Shown here: positions 53,001 to 60,931 of the stretch, piece after piece
Layout: the number at the start of each line of letters is the position of its first letter
Position numbering within the stretch: the stretch's first letter is position 1
Assembly (NCBI RefSeq): GCF_011742925.1
Contig: NZ_WAEL01000002.1
Coordinates: forward strand, 1-64,000
Length of the DNA: 64,000 nt
Source of the DNA: Fibrivirga algicola
Lineage (GTDB): Bacteria > Bacteroidota > Bacteroidia > Cytophagales > Spirosomataceae
Direction of reading: 5' to 3'
Made by a program: the position numbers and the translations under genes
The notes under the pieces: generated by a model
What the model saw: the letters and a program-made list of their open reading frames with translations, nothing else
The model's database searches: none
Told to the model about the DNA's origin: nothing

Positions 53001-53108
53001 AGCGGATTTAGCCCCGAACTACCGGGCGGACCGCTCGATTCCGGCATTGAACTCAACTCCTACCCTACCGTCCGCACTTTCTCTGCCGGGCTTAATCTGG
53101 GTTTCTAA
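50049..53108 (+). CDS. SusC/RagA-type TonB-linked outer-membrane transporter
   Basis: 1019 residues with signal peptide MKFSGYLLYLSVVCGYTTHA and a Thr/Pro/Ser linker (~22-45). CarboxypepD_reg-like domain (~48-122: VSGVVTDARSEPLPGVTVQV, YTGFAPQEIVV), TonB box VVVGYGTQRKRDLTGSV, plug with SPLYVVDGVLTDDIRNISNN and IEVLKDASAAIYGVRAANGV, then the barrel ending VRTFSAGLNLGF. Paired with the SusD gene 18 bp downstream and followed by a glucoamylase/GH144-like enzyme, so a beta-glucan-derived oligosaccharide is a reasonable guess for its substrate. No sigma/anti-sigma or hybrid two-component regulator is adjacent. Confidence 0.95.
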   Translation: MKFSGYLLYLSVVCGYTTHAQTPTTSQTTTPPASPQPATTAASSQTGVTVSGVVTDARSEPLPGVTVQVKGIARGTTTNVDGTFQLSVPDRQTVLVFSYTGFAPQEIVVGNQTSINVKLGEDTQTLNEVVVVGYGTQRKRDLTGSVAQLKGEEITKYPVQTPTQALQSKLAGVQIIASGRPNEQPQIRVRGVGSALAGVSPLYVVDGVLTDDIRNISNNDIQSIEVLKDASAAIYGVRAANGVVIVTTRRGKSGATQVQYDANVSIRQPANLVRMANRDQYISYLTDAAPNQNVNNPPLTYGGTTDWFNEALRTGAQSNQNLSISGGGERNTFFFSAGYFTDLGVVNTNDFKRLTIRSNNEVKITDNLTFSNQLSFSRGNERGVNLDGVYQSLYRAAPIVPAFQDGKYGNLSAFGNVGNPILSLDARTNRIINNRLQGNLALNYKPVEWLTLRSAFNTDLIFNRNQTYLRQFQNDALTFITAGGNQRQQNSQLSLNEGKSVRYIIDNTATFDKAFGQSNVSFLLGAVTEQFTSDFIEGARINIPNDPNLWYLGLGNPDQQLSNNSGGDLQTRQSFVTRVTYSFNNRYLFNASLRADGSSKFRERWGYFPTAGVGWVISDESFMKQQKLFDFLKFRASWGILGNDNIASNAYILTAAVNIPYFYNNGLTLGSAIQDIKNQQLKWERTQQVDAGLEFAFFGSRLTGELDYYNKTTRDALAFQIIPAIFGDPDNQFLTNIASFRNQGFELGLNWRETTKSGLGYTIGGNLTLNRNQIVGLNGGQALLAGSVGQQGFTTRSDNGQPVGSFYVLDAIGVFQNQTEIDGSPVFGTRANVRPGDLRYRDVDGNGVIDNNDRIYAGSYQPKLYYGINLGLTLKGFDLSADIYGNAGNQVYNGKKAFRFENTDNIEAAYADARWLSTRPSQTDPRLITSATPASTYFVESGSFVRLNNLTLGYTIPSVLKDKIKLRTARLFVTAQNLVTFQKFSGFSPELPGGPLDSGIELNSYPTVRTFSAGLNLGF

Positions 53109-53126
53109 CTACTCGACCTTACGACC

Positions 53127-54644
53127 ATGAATGTTAGTCTAACACGCTTCCGTTTGCCGCTGTCGGTACTCCTGCTTGGTGCAGGTATGGCAGCCTGTAC
53201 TGATTTCTTAGATACGCCGCCACAAGGGTTGCTCGGTGAAGCCGCCGTTCGCAACGACCCAGCGGCCGCGCAAAGCCTGGTGACCGGCATTTACAACAGC
53301 ATGTGGGAAGGTGGCCTGCACGGTTTCGACTATGTGGGCATGACCAACATAGCGTCGGATGATGCCGACAAGGGGAGTTCACCCACCGATGGCGCCAACA
53401 CCTTCGGCACGCTCGACAACCTCAACCCCACACCAGGGGTAGGTAACCTCAACAACGTCTGGGCTACCTACTTCAGAGCAATTGCGCGCGCCAATCAGGC
53501 CCTGGCACTCGTTCCGCTCAGCGCTGCCGATCAGGCAACGCGTAACCAGTTAGAAGGCGAAGTCCGGTTTTTGCGGGCCTACTTCTATTTCAACCTCGTC
53601 CGCTTTTTTGGCGGGGTGCCCCTTATTGACCGGGTACCGCCGGTTGAGGATATCAATAACACGTCGCTGCAAAGGCGGGCCAGTCGGGAAGAGGTATACG
53701 CATTGATCGTGAGTGACCTGCGCTTCGCCGCCACGAACCTGCCCATTAAGGCCCAGACACAGACCGGTAAAGCCACCAAAGCCGCAGCAATGGGCATGCT
53801 GGCTAAGGTATACATGTATCAGCGCAACTGGCAGCAGGCCTACAACCTGACTGATTCCGTCATCAAAAATCAGGCAGGTGCGTATGACTTGCTGCCCAAC
53901 TATGCCAACATCTGGCGTGAAGTAGGTGCCAACAGTGTCGAATCAATTTTTGAAGTGCAGACAGGTATCAATCTGGCCTGTAATGCAGCCATCGATATTT
54001 ATAGCGTTTGTCAGGGACCCCGAGCGGGGGGCAAGCGGGGTTGGTCAGACCTGGGTTTCGGGTTTGGCACACCGTCCGAAAGTTTGCTGAACGAGTACGA
54101 ACCCAATGATGCACGGCGGGCGGCCACCATTATTTTTATCAACCCTGCTCCCCGAGGTACAGTACTCTGGGATGGATTCCGCATACCAAGCCGCGATTCG
54201 GTCGAAAATGACCGGTACAATTACAAGTCGTACCACAGCCGTACGGCCGAGCGCAACTGCGGCAATAACGACCGACTGCCTAAGAACCTCCGCATCTTGC
54301 GCCTGGGTGAAGTACTGCTCATTCATGCCGAAGCCGCACTGGCCCTGGGTCGCCCCGCCGATGCGCTAATCGACATTAACCGGCTACGTACCCGCGCAGG
54401 TTTGCCTGCAGCTACGGCTGTTACGCAGGCTGCTATCTGGCACGAACGTCGGGTTGAGTTGGCGATGGAACATGACCGTTTCTTCGACATTATCCGGCAG
54501 GAAGAGCTTCAACCGGGCCGGGCCACACAGGCGTTCACTGCCCACGGCAAAACCTTTGTGAAAGGCAAGAATGAGGTGTTCCCAATTCCGCAAAATCAGA
54601 TCCAGTTAAGCGGAGGCGCGCTGACGCAGAATCCGGGGTATTGA
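53127..54644 (+). CDS. SusD/RagB-type substrate-binding lipoprotein
   Basis: 505 residues; lipoprotein signal MNVSLTRFRLPLSVLLLGAG then MAAC with lipidated Cys24. SusD landmarks: VRFLRAYFYFNLVRFFGGVP (~145), AAAMGMLAKVYMYQRNWQQA, LRLGEVLLIHAEAALALGRP, IWHERRVELAMEHDRFFDII and VFPIPQNQIQLSGG, ending TQNPGY. Co-transcribed with susC (18-bp gap). Captures the oligosaccharide at the surface. A GC-rich REP-like hairpin lies between it and the enzyme gene downstream. Confidence 0.95.
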   Translation: MNVSLTRFRLPLSVLLLGAGMAACTDFLDTPPQGLLGEAAVRNDPAAAQSLVTGIYNSMWEGGLHGFDYVGMTNIASDDADKGSSPTDGANTFGTLDNLNPTPGVGNLNNVWATYFRAIARANQALALVPLSAADQATRNQLEGEVRFLRAYFYFNLVRFFGGVPLIDRVPPVEDINNTSLQRRASREEVYALIVSDLRFAATNLPIKAQTQTGKATKAAAMGMLAKVYMYQRNWQQAYNLTDSVIKNQAGAYDLLPNYANIWREVGANSVESIFEVQTGINLACNAAIDIYSVCQGPRAGGKRGWSDLGFGFGTPSESLLNEYEPNDARRAATIIFINPAPRGTVLWDGFRIPSRDSVENDRYNYKSYHSRTAERNCGNNDRLPKNLRILRLGEVLLIHAEAALALGRPADALIDINRLRTRAGLPAATAVTQAAIWHERRVELAMEHDRFFDIIRQEELQPGRATQAFTAHGKTFVKGKNEVFPIPQNQIQLSGGALTQNPGY

Positions 54645-54672
54645 TAGCCACCTCACTGAAACGTCGGACCGT

Positions 54673-54708
54673 CCCGGCCCCTCTCCTTGTTTGAGGGGAG
54701 GGGCCGGG
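54673..54708. repeat. REP-like GC-rich hairpin after susD
   Basis: CCCGGCCCCTCTCC (54673-54686) pairs with GGGGAGGGGCCGGG (54695-54708), one T-G position, loop TTGTTTGA. Shares CCGGCCCCTCTCC and GGGGCTGGGG with the larger element at 22579-22696. Confidence 0.75.
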
Positions 54709-54741
54709 GCTGGGGTAAAGGCCAATGACATGTCAACAACC

Positions 54742-56142
54742 ATGAAAAAACTCCTCATCATATTCTTCCTCTTCCCCGCAGCATTAACTGTTTTTAGCCA
54801 GTCGAAGCAACCTACCACTCGTCTGTCAAAAGCGGATGAAGCTTTTCTGGATAGCCTCCAGCGCGATACGTTCCGGTTCTTTTGGGAAACAGCGAACCCC
54901 GACAATGGTCTCCTTCCCGACCGGGCTCCTTCCCGTTCGTTTTCCAGCATTGCGGCTGTGGGCTTTGGCCTTACGTCGTACCTGATCGGGGCCGAGCGTG
55001 GGTACGTTACCCGCCAGCAGGCTGCCGACCGGACCTTACGTACACTGCGTTTTTTTGCCAAAGCGCCTCAATCCGACGCAGCAACGGGCGTGGCGGGGTA
55101 CAAGGGTTTCTTCTACCATTTTCTCGACATGAAGACGGGTGAGCGGTTCAAGCAGGTCGAGCTGTCAACCATTGATACAGCGCTGCTGCTGGGCGGCATC
55201 CTGAGCGCGCAGTCCTATTTTGATCGGAAAACACCCGTCGAAACCGAGATCCGGCAATTGGCCGATCAGATCTACGGCCGTGCCGACTGGGCGTGGTTTC
55301 AGGCAGGGCGTGCGTCAACGTCCCGGCCATTTATCTCGATGGGCTGGCATCCCGAAAAAGGCTTTATCAAAAGTGACTGGACCGGCTATAATGAAGGCAT
55401 GCTCCTGTATGTACTCGCCCTGGCTTCACCTACGCATCCGGTCGGCGCCGACGTGTGGCCCGCCTGGACCAAATCATACCCCTGGGCAACCTTTCACGGA
55501 CAGGAGCACGTCAACTTCGACCCGTTGTTCGGGCACCAGTACTCGCACTGCTGGATCGATTTTAAAGGGATCCGCGACGACTACATGCGGGCTAAAGGAA
55601 TCGACTATTTCGAGAACTCACGCCGGGCTACCTACGCTAACCGGGCCTACTGCATGACGAATCCAGGAAAGTGGACCGATTACAGCGCAACCATCTGGGG
55701 ATTAACCGCCTGCGATGGACCGAAAGACACCACCGCTAACGGCCGAAAATTCTTCTCGTACCGGGCACGTGGGGCTGCTTCTACCGGCATTGTGGATGAT
55801 GGCACCATTGCCCCTACGGCCGCCGGTGGGTCGATGGCGTTTGCCCCCGAAATCTGTATTCCGGCCTTACGCGCGATGAAAACACGCTACGGGGCCAAGT
55901 TATACGGTCAGTACGGTTTCCGCGATGCTTTTAATCCAACGTATCGCTACCGGTCATCCTTTGCCAATGGGTCAACAGAGAACGGCTGGTTCGATATTGA
56001 CTACCTGGGTATCGATCAGGGTCCTATTCTGATCATGGCCGAAAACCTGCGAACGGGCTTTGTCTGGAACTTGATGAAGAAGAACCCACATATTCGCCGT
56101 GGTCTACAGAAAGCGGGCTTTACCGGTGGATGGTTGAATTAA
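54742..56142 (+). CDS. Glucoamylase-family enzyme, probably GH144-like beta-1,2-glucanase
   Basis: 466 residues from ATG 54742, start of the signal peptide MKKLLIIFFLFPAALTVFSQ; upstream in-frame starts lie in the hairpin region. An (alpha/alpha)6-barrel of the glycoamylase family is indicated by LDSLQRDTFRFFWETANPDN, LLPDRAPSRSFSSIAAVGFG, DTALLLGGILSAQSYF, SMGWHPEKGFIKSDWTGYNE, HQYSHCWIDFKGIRDDYM and WGLTACDGP. Acidic residues Glu and Asp in SDWTGYNEG and DYSATIWG-region are candidates for catalysis. Bacteroidota members of this group in GH144 cleave beta-1,2-glucans; the choice of linkage is inference. Follows a SusC/SusD pair and converges with the efflux operon over a 52-bp-arm palindrome. 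Confidence 0.85.
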   Translation: MKKLLIIFFLFPAALTVFSQSKQPTTRLSKADEAFLDSLQRDTFRFFWETANPDNGLLPDRAPSRSFSSIAAVGFGLTSYLIGAERGYVTRQQAADRTLRTLRFFAKAPQSDAATGVAGYKGFFYHFLDMKTGERFKQVELSTIDTALLLGGILSAQSYFDRKTPVETEIRQLADQIYGRADWAWFQAGRASTSRPFISMGWHPEKGFIKSDWTGYNEGMLLYVLALASPTHPVGADVWPAWTKSYPWATFHGQEHVNFDPLFGHQYSHCWIDFKGIRDDYMRAKGIDYFENSRRATYANRAYCMTNPGKWTDYSATIWGLTACDGPKDTTANGRKFFSYRARGAASTGIVDDGTIAPTAAGGSMAFAPEICIPALRAMKTRYGAKLYGQYGFRDAFNPTYRYRSSFANGSTENGWFDIDYLGIDQGPILIMAENLRTGFVWNLMKKNPHIRRGLQKAGFTGGWLN

Positions 56143-56151
56143 CCGTCATTC

Positions 56152-56267
56152 GCTCGGCTCAACCCGAAACGTTGGATTGCCCTGGAGGGGGCTAATGCGC
56201 CGCTTGCCTGAACTTGCGGCGCATTAGCCCCCTCCAGGGCAATCCAACGTTTCGGGTTGAGCCGAGC
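56152..56267. repeat. Perfect inverted repeat with 52-bp arms between convergent genes
   Basis: Left arm 56152-56203 (starts GCTCGGCTCAACCCGAAACG) is exactly inverted at 56216-56267; the loop TTGCCTGAACTT is 12 nt. It begins 9 bp after the glucanase-like gene and ends 6 bp before the stop of the efflux outer-membrane gene. Far longer than a normal terminator; it probably ends both transcripts and could extrude as a cruciform. Confidence 0.95.
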
Positions 56268-56273
56268 AAACTC

Positions 56274-57707
56274 CTACTGCCAGCCGCCGCCTAGAGCGCG
56301 GTATATATTGACCGTGGCCGTCAGTTGCCGCATCTTGGTTTCAACCAGGTCAAATCGGGCTTCCAGCGCGTCACGTTGGGTAAACAATACCTCCGTGTAT
56401 TCAGCCCGGGCTGAGTTGAAGAGGGTAGTCGAAATGTCAATCGACTGCGTCAATGCCTGTACTTCCCTTGCTTTCACGCCATAACTCTTTTGCAGGTTGC
56501 TGATGTTCGAGAGCTGATTAGCCACCTCAATATAAGCGTTCAGGATCGTCCGTTCGTAGTTGAACACCGCCTGAATCTGCCGTGCATTGGCACTGTTGTA
56601 CGTGGCGATAATCGCGTTTTTATTGACCAACGGTGCCGCCAGGTCACCCGCCAGCGACATAATCAACGACTCGGGTGTCTTCAGGAAATAAGCCGGATTA
56701 AAGGCCTGATAGCCGATACCCGCCGAAATAGCTAGTGATGGATAAAAACGCGCTTTGGCTACCTGTACATCCAGTTTAGCGGCCGCCAATTCCTGCTCAG
56801 CCCGCCGAATATCCGGGCGATTGGCCAGCAGTTGTGATGGAATACCAACCTGAATACTGTCGGGGACCGTACTGTTGAACGCCGCTGAGTTTCGGGCAAC
56901 AGGCTGCGGATAGCGACCGACGAGGAAATTGATCCGGTTCTCGGTTTCCACAATCCGCTGCTGCAAGCCGTATTGCAGGTTTTGCGTGTTCAGCACCTGC
57001 GCCTCAAACCGGCGCACGGCCAATTCAGTTACGCGGGTCGCTTCTTTCTGCAACCTGACAATGCGCAACGCATTGTTCTGAATCTCGATGTTCTGCTGTA
57101 CGATAGCCAGTTGATTGTCGAGCGCCAACAACTCGTAATATGACGTAGCGATTTCAGAGATCAGGTTCGTGGTCGTGAAATTTCGGCCCTCTACACTGGC
57201 TAGATACCGGTTTATCGCGGCTTTTTTGGCATTCCGCAGCTTGTGCCAAATATCAACCTCCCAGCTGGCAAAAGCACCTACCATGTAGTTGGGCAGCGGG
57301 TCGGGCACTTCTTTACCCGGTCTGATCTCAGAGTTCGCTTCGGCGGCCCCCAACAGCGTATAGCGCCCCACTTTATCGACACCTGCCCCACCGCGTATCC
57401 CTACAAATGGCATGTATTCACCCTGCCGGGCGCGGATTTCGTTCTGGGTAATCTGAATTTCCTGAGCCGTGATGTTCAGTTCCTGGTTGTTTCGAATGGC
57501 GGTATCAATCAGGGCTACCAGGTTCGGATCAGTAAAAAAGGAACGCCACCGACGGCTAACCGTATTGGTCGAGTCGAGCGACGTACCGAAGCTTACAGGT
57601 ACGTTCCGGTTTTCAGTTCGGGTAATCAGTGCAGGGGTTTTGCAGGCCGTTAACGCTACTGACAGGAAGGCAACCCCCAAGCACCCGGTTATGAGTTTTT
57701 TAAACAT
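56274..57707 (-). CDS. Outer-membrane efflux lipoprotein (TolC/NodT family)
   Basis: 477 residues; lipoprotein signal MFKKLITGCLGVAFLSVALT then AC, lipidated Cys22. Two OEP domains with long helices: NLVALIDTAIRNNQELNITA, WEVDIWHKLRNAKKAAINRY, ANRPDIRRAEQELAAAKLDV and the final FDLVETKMRQLTATVNIYRA. Ends YRALGGGWQ as in NodT-type proteins. Third gene of the RND operon; its start overlaps the end of the pump gene by 8 bp. It forms the outer-membrane channel of the tripartite efflux system. Confidence 0.95.
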   Translation of the reverse strand: MFKKLITGCLGVAFLSVALTACKTPALITRTENRNVPVSFGTSLDSTNTVSRRWRSFFTDPNLVALIDTAIRNNQELNITAQEIQITQNEIRARQGEYMPFVGIRGGAGVDKVGRYTLLGAAEANSEIRPGKEVPDPLPNYMVGAFASWEVDIWHKLRNAKKAAINRYLASVEGRNFTTTNLISEIATSYYELLALDNQLAIVQQNIEIQNNALRIVRLQKEATRVTELAVRRFEAQVLNTQNLQYGLQQRIVETENRINFLVGRYPQPVARNSAAFNSTVPDSIQVGIPSQLLANRPDIRRAEQELAAAKLDVQVAKARFYPSLAISAGIGYQAFNPAYFLKTPESLIMSLAGDLAAPLVNKNAIIATYNSANARQIQAVFNYERTILNAYIEVANQLSNISNLQKSYGVKAREVQALTQSIDISTTLFNSARAEYTEVLFTQRDALEARFDLVETKMRQLTATVNIYRALGGGWQ

Positions 57708-60700
57708 GATTAGGCGTTTCTTCTATTTCAGGAAAAGCATCTAATTGATGCACCAGGTTTTCGGTTAGCGATTCGCTTTCTTCATCCCGAATCATCTTCC
57801 GGCCGTCGGCCAGGCTGCCGAATATGTAGTACAGGCCCGGGATAATGATGACCCCGAAAATGGTACCGAACAGCATACCACCCATCGCCGATGCGCCGAT
57901 GGTCCGGTTACCGATAGCGCCGGCACCAGAAGCTGTAATCAGCGGAATCAGACCGGCCACGAAGGCAAACGAGGTCATCAGAATGGGACGGAAACGTACC
58001 CGGGCTCCTTCGATGGCTGCGTTCAGAATCGTTTCGCCCTGCTGGCGTTTCTGAACGGCAAACTCGACAATAAGCACGGCGTTTTTACCCAGCAGACCAA
58101 CCAGCATAATCAGGCCAATCTGCGCATAGATGTTGTTCTCCAGCCCCATCAGCTTCAGCAGCATGAACGAGCCAAATATGCCCACCGGCAGCGAGAACAC
58201 CACGGCCAGCGGAATGATGAAGCTTTCGTACTGAGCCGCCAGCACCATGTATACAAACGCCAACACGATCAGGAATACGTAGAGCGACTCGTTGCCCCGG
58301 ATCGATTCGTCGTATGAGAGGCCCTCAAACGCGATGTCGTACCCTTTCGGCAACGTTGTGGCGGCTACTTCCCGAATGGCCTGAATGGCGTCGGCGGTTG
58401 TGAACCCTTTGGCAGGCAGACCTTGAATAGCGGCCGAGTTGTACAGGTTGAAGCGGGTAATCTCGTTTGGTCCCTGCCCTTTCTTCAGTTTCATGAAGGC
58501 TGAGTAAGGCACCATTTCGCCCGCGTCATTTTTCACAAACAGCTTCAATAGATCGGATGGCAAGCGTCTGAAACTTGGGTCTGACTGTACGTATACCTTG
58601 AAGAACTGATTATACTTGATGAAGCCCTGTTCGTAGGTACTGCCAATCATGATGTTCAGGTTATCCATCGCTTTTCCAATGGATACGCCTTTCTGCATGG
58701 CCAGGTTATTATCGATCTCCAGTTCGTACTGCGGGTAGTTGGCGGCGAAGAAGGTAAACAGGCCGGTCAGCTCTTTCCGCTTACTCAAGTTCTCCATGAA
58801 CTGCTTGTTGATCTTATCGAACTCGCTGTAATCGGTGTCGGTATTTTTATCCAGCAGACGCATTGAGAAACCACCCGATGTACCGAATCCGGGAATAGCT
58901 GGTGGCTCAAAAAACTCGACCGTCGCGCCGAGGCCCCTCGATTTTTCCTCCAGTTCTTCCATGATCTCCTTCACGTTCTTGTCGCGATCAGACCAGGGTT
59001 TCAGGTTGATCAGACACGTACCTGCGTTGGAACCCCGCCCTTCGGTCATAATCTCGTAGCCAGCCAGCGATGAGATCGATTCAATGCCCGGCACTTCTTC
59101 GCAGATTGTCTGCAGCCGACGCGACACTTCGTTCGTTTTTTCGAGTGTCGAGCCCGGTGGCGTCTGAATGATCGCGTAGATGGTGCTCTGGTCTTCATTC
59201 GGAATAAAACCGGCGGGCAGAATCTTGTTTTCATAGGCGATGCCCAGACAGAATGCCGCCAGCACAACAAACGTGACTACCCGGCGGCTTACGATCGCTC
59301 GCAGTAAGCCCACGTAACGACCGGTCAGCTTATCGAAGCCCCGGTTGAAACTGTCGAGGGCCCGGGTCAGCAGATTCTTCTTCCGGGCATGTCCGTGATG
59401 GTTCTGCAGCAGCATGGCGCATAATACGGGCGTCAGCGTGAGGGCGATGAGAGCCGAAATCACGATCGAACTGGCCATAGTGATCGAGAACTGCCGGTAG
59501 AACGTACCCACCGGCCCCGTCATGAACGAGATAGGCAGGAACACCGACACCATCACCAGCGTAATAGCGATAATGGCACCACTGATTTCGCCCAGCACTT
59601 TTTTAACCGCCCCAAACGGCGTCAGATGCGGCTCTTCTTCCATCTTGGCGTGCACAGCTTCTACCACCACAATGGCATCATCGACCACAATACCGATGGC
59701 CAGCACCAGGGCAAACAGCGTGATCAGGTTGATCGACAGTCCAAACGCCTGAATGACAAAGAAGGCCCCAATCAGCGATACCGGCACCGCCAGAATCGGA
59801 ATCAGTGTAGACCGCCAGTCGCCCAGGAAGATAAATACCACCAACGCCACCAGAATAAACGCATCGCGCAGGGTATCGATCACTTGTTCGATCGACGCAT
59901 CCAGGAAGTTCGACACGTCGTAGCTGATTTTGTAATCAACTCCCGGTGGGAACGACGCCTTCATCACTTCCAGCTTGGCCTTCACTTCTTCGATTACGTC
60001 GCTGGCGTTACTGCCGTAGTTCTGCCGCAACACAATGGCGGCTGAGGCATGGCCATCCAGATTGGAGTAGATATCGAAGAATTCGCTACCCAGTTCTACT
60101 TTGGCAATGTCGCGCAGGTGAATGCTTTCGCCGGCGGAGTTGGCCCGCACAATGATGCTTTCGTACTCTTCCGGCTTATTATAGCGCCCCTTATAAGTGA
60201 GCACATACTCCAGGGACTGCGCCGCAATACCCGAGCTTTGTCCGATCCGGCCCGGTCGGCCGATGATGCTTTGCTCGCCAATGGCCTTCATCACCTCTTC
60301 GGTCGACACGTTGTAGGCCCGCATGCGCTCGGGGTTCAGCCATACGCGCATGGCGTAGCGGCGGCTACCCAGAATCTGGGCTCTGGCTACCCCTTTGGTC
60401 CGCTGAATCTCAGGGATCATTTTCACGGTAGCGTAGTTGAACAGGAATTTTTCGTCAATGCTCTTATCCTTCGAATAAAGGTTGACGTACATCAGCATAC
60501 TGGGCTGAATGGGCGTGATCACCACCCCCTCGCGTTGTACCAGTTCGGGCAGCAGCGGCATCACCTGATCGACCCTGGTTTTTACCCGGATAACGGCGTC
60601 GTTGGGGTCTGTCCCCGGCTCAAAAATGATACGGAGAGTGGCTTCACCAGCACTGGTAGCATCGGTGGCAATGTAGCGCATATCCTGCACCCCGTTGATT

Positions 60701-60903
60701 GCCTGTTCGAGCGTAATCAGCGTTGATTTCACCAGCACGTCGGCGCTGGAACCGGGGTATGCGATAAAAATATTGACGGTAGTGGGGGCAATATCCGGAA
60801 ACTGCGAAATTGGCAACTTCTTGATAGCCAGCACACCGATAAACACGATCATCACCGAAATGACAATTGCGAATACGGGCCTGCGTATGAATTTACTAAA
60901 CAT
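57700..60903 (-). CDS. RND efflux pump permease (HAE1 family)
   Basis: 1067 residues, normal length. Twelve membrane helices and two large periplasmic loops. N-terminus MFSKFIRRPVFAIVISVMIV; PISQFPDIAPTTVNI as in AcrB; proton-relay Asp pair in helix 4 (GIVVDDAIVVVEAVHAKMEE); helix 10 Lys in VGLLGKNAVLIVEFAVQ. Exports hydrophobic or amphiphilic compounds, driven by protons. Lies 28 bp after the adaptor gene and overlaps the outer-membrane gene, so the three are one operon. Substrate not predictable. The usual C-terminal end is extended by an acidic tail (DEESESLTENLVHQLDAFPE). Confidence 0.97.
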   Translation of the reverse strand: MFSKFIRRPVFAIVISVMIVFIGVLAIKKLPISQFPDIAPTTVNIFIAYPGSSADVLVKSTLITLEQAINGVQDMRYIATDATSAGEATLRIIFEPGTDPNDAVIRVKTRVDQVMPLLPELVQREGVVITPIQPSMLMYVNLYSKDKSIDEKFLFNYATVKMIPEIQRTKGVARAQILGSRRYAMRVWLNPERMRAYNVSTEEVMKAIGEQSIIGRPGRIGQSSGIAAQSLEYVLTYKGRYNKPEEYESIIVRANSAGESIHLRDIAKVELGSEFFDIYSNLDGHASAAIVLRQNYGSNASDVIEEVKAKLEVMKASFPPGVDYKISYDVSNFLDASIEQVIDTLRDAFILVALVVFIFLGDWRSTLIPILAVPVSLIGAFFVIQAFGLSINLITLFALVLAIGIVVDDAIVVVEAVHAKMEEEPHLTPFGAVKKVLGEISGAIIAITLVMVSVFLPISFMTGPVGTFYRQFSITMASSIVISALIALTLTPVLCAMLLQNHHGHARKKNLLTRALDSFNRGFDKLTGRYVGLLRAIVSRRVVTFVVLAAFCLGIAYENKILPAGFIPNEDQSTIYAIIQTPPGSTLEKTNEVSRRLQTICEEVPGIESISSLAGYEIMTEGRGSNAGTCLINLKPWSDRDKNVKEIMEELEEKSRGLGATVEFFEPPAIPGFGTSGGFSMRLLDKNTDTDYSEFDKINKQFMENLSKRKELTGLFTFFAANYPQYELEIDNNLAMQKGVSIGKAMDNLNIMIGSTYEQGFIKYNQFFKVYVQSDPSFRRLPSDLLKLFVKNDAGEMVPYSAFMKLKKGQGPNEITRFNLYNSAAIQGLPAKGFTTADAIQAIREVAATTLPKGYDIAFEGLSYDESIRGNESLYVFLIVLAFVYMVLAAQYESFIIPLAVVFSLPVGIFGSFMLLKLMGLENNIYAQIGLIMLVGLLGKNAVLIVEFAVQKRQQGETILNAAIEGARVRFRPILMTSFAFVAGLIPLITASGAGAIGNRTIGASAMGGMLFGTIFGVIIIPGLYYIFGSLADGRKMIRDEESESLTENLVHQLDAFPEIEETPNHV

Positions 60904-60931
60904 GTCTTCCTGCTGGTTTTAGACTCGTTGA

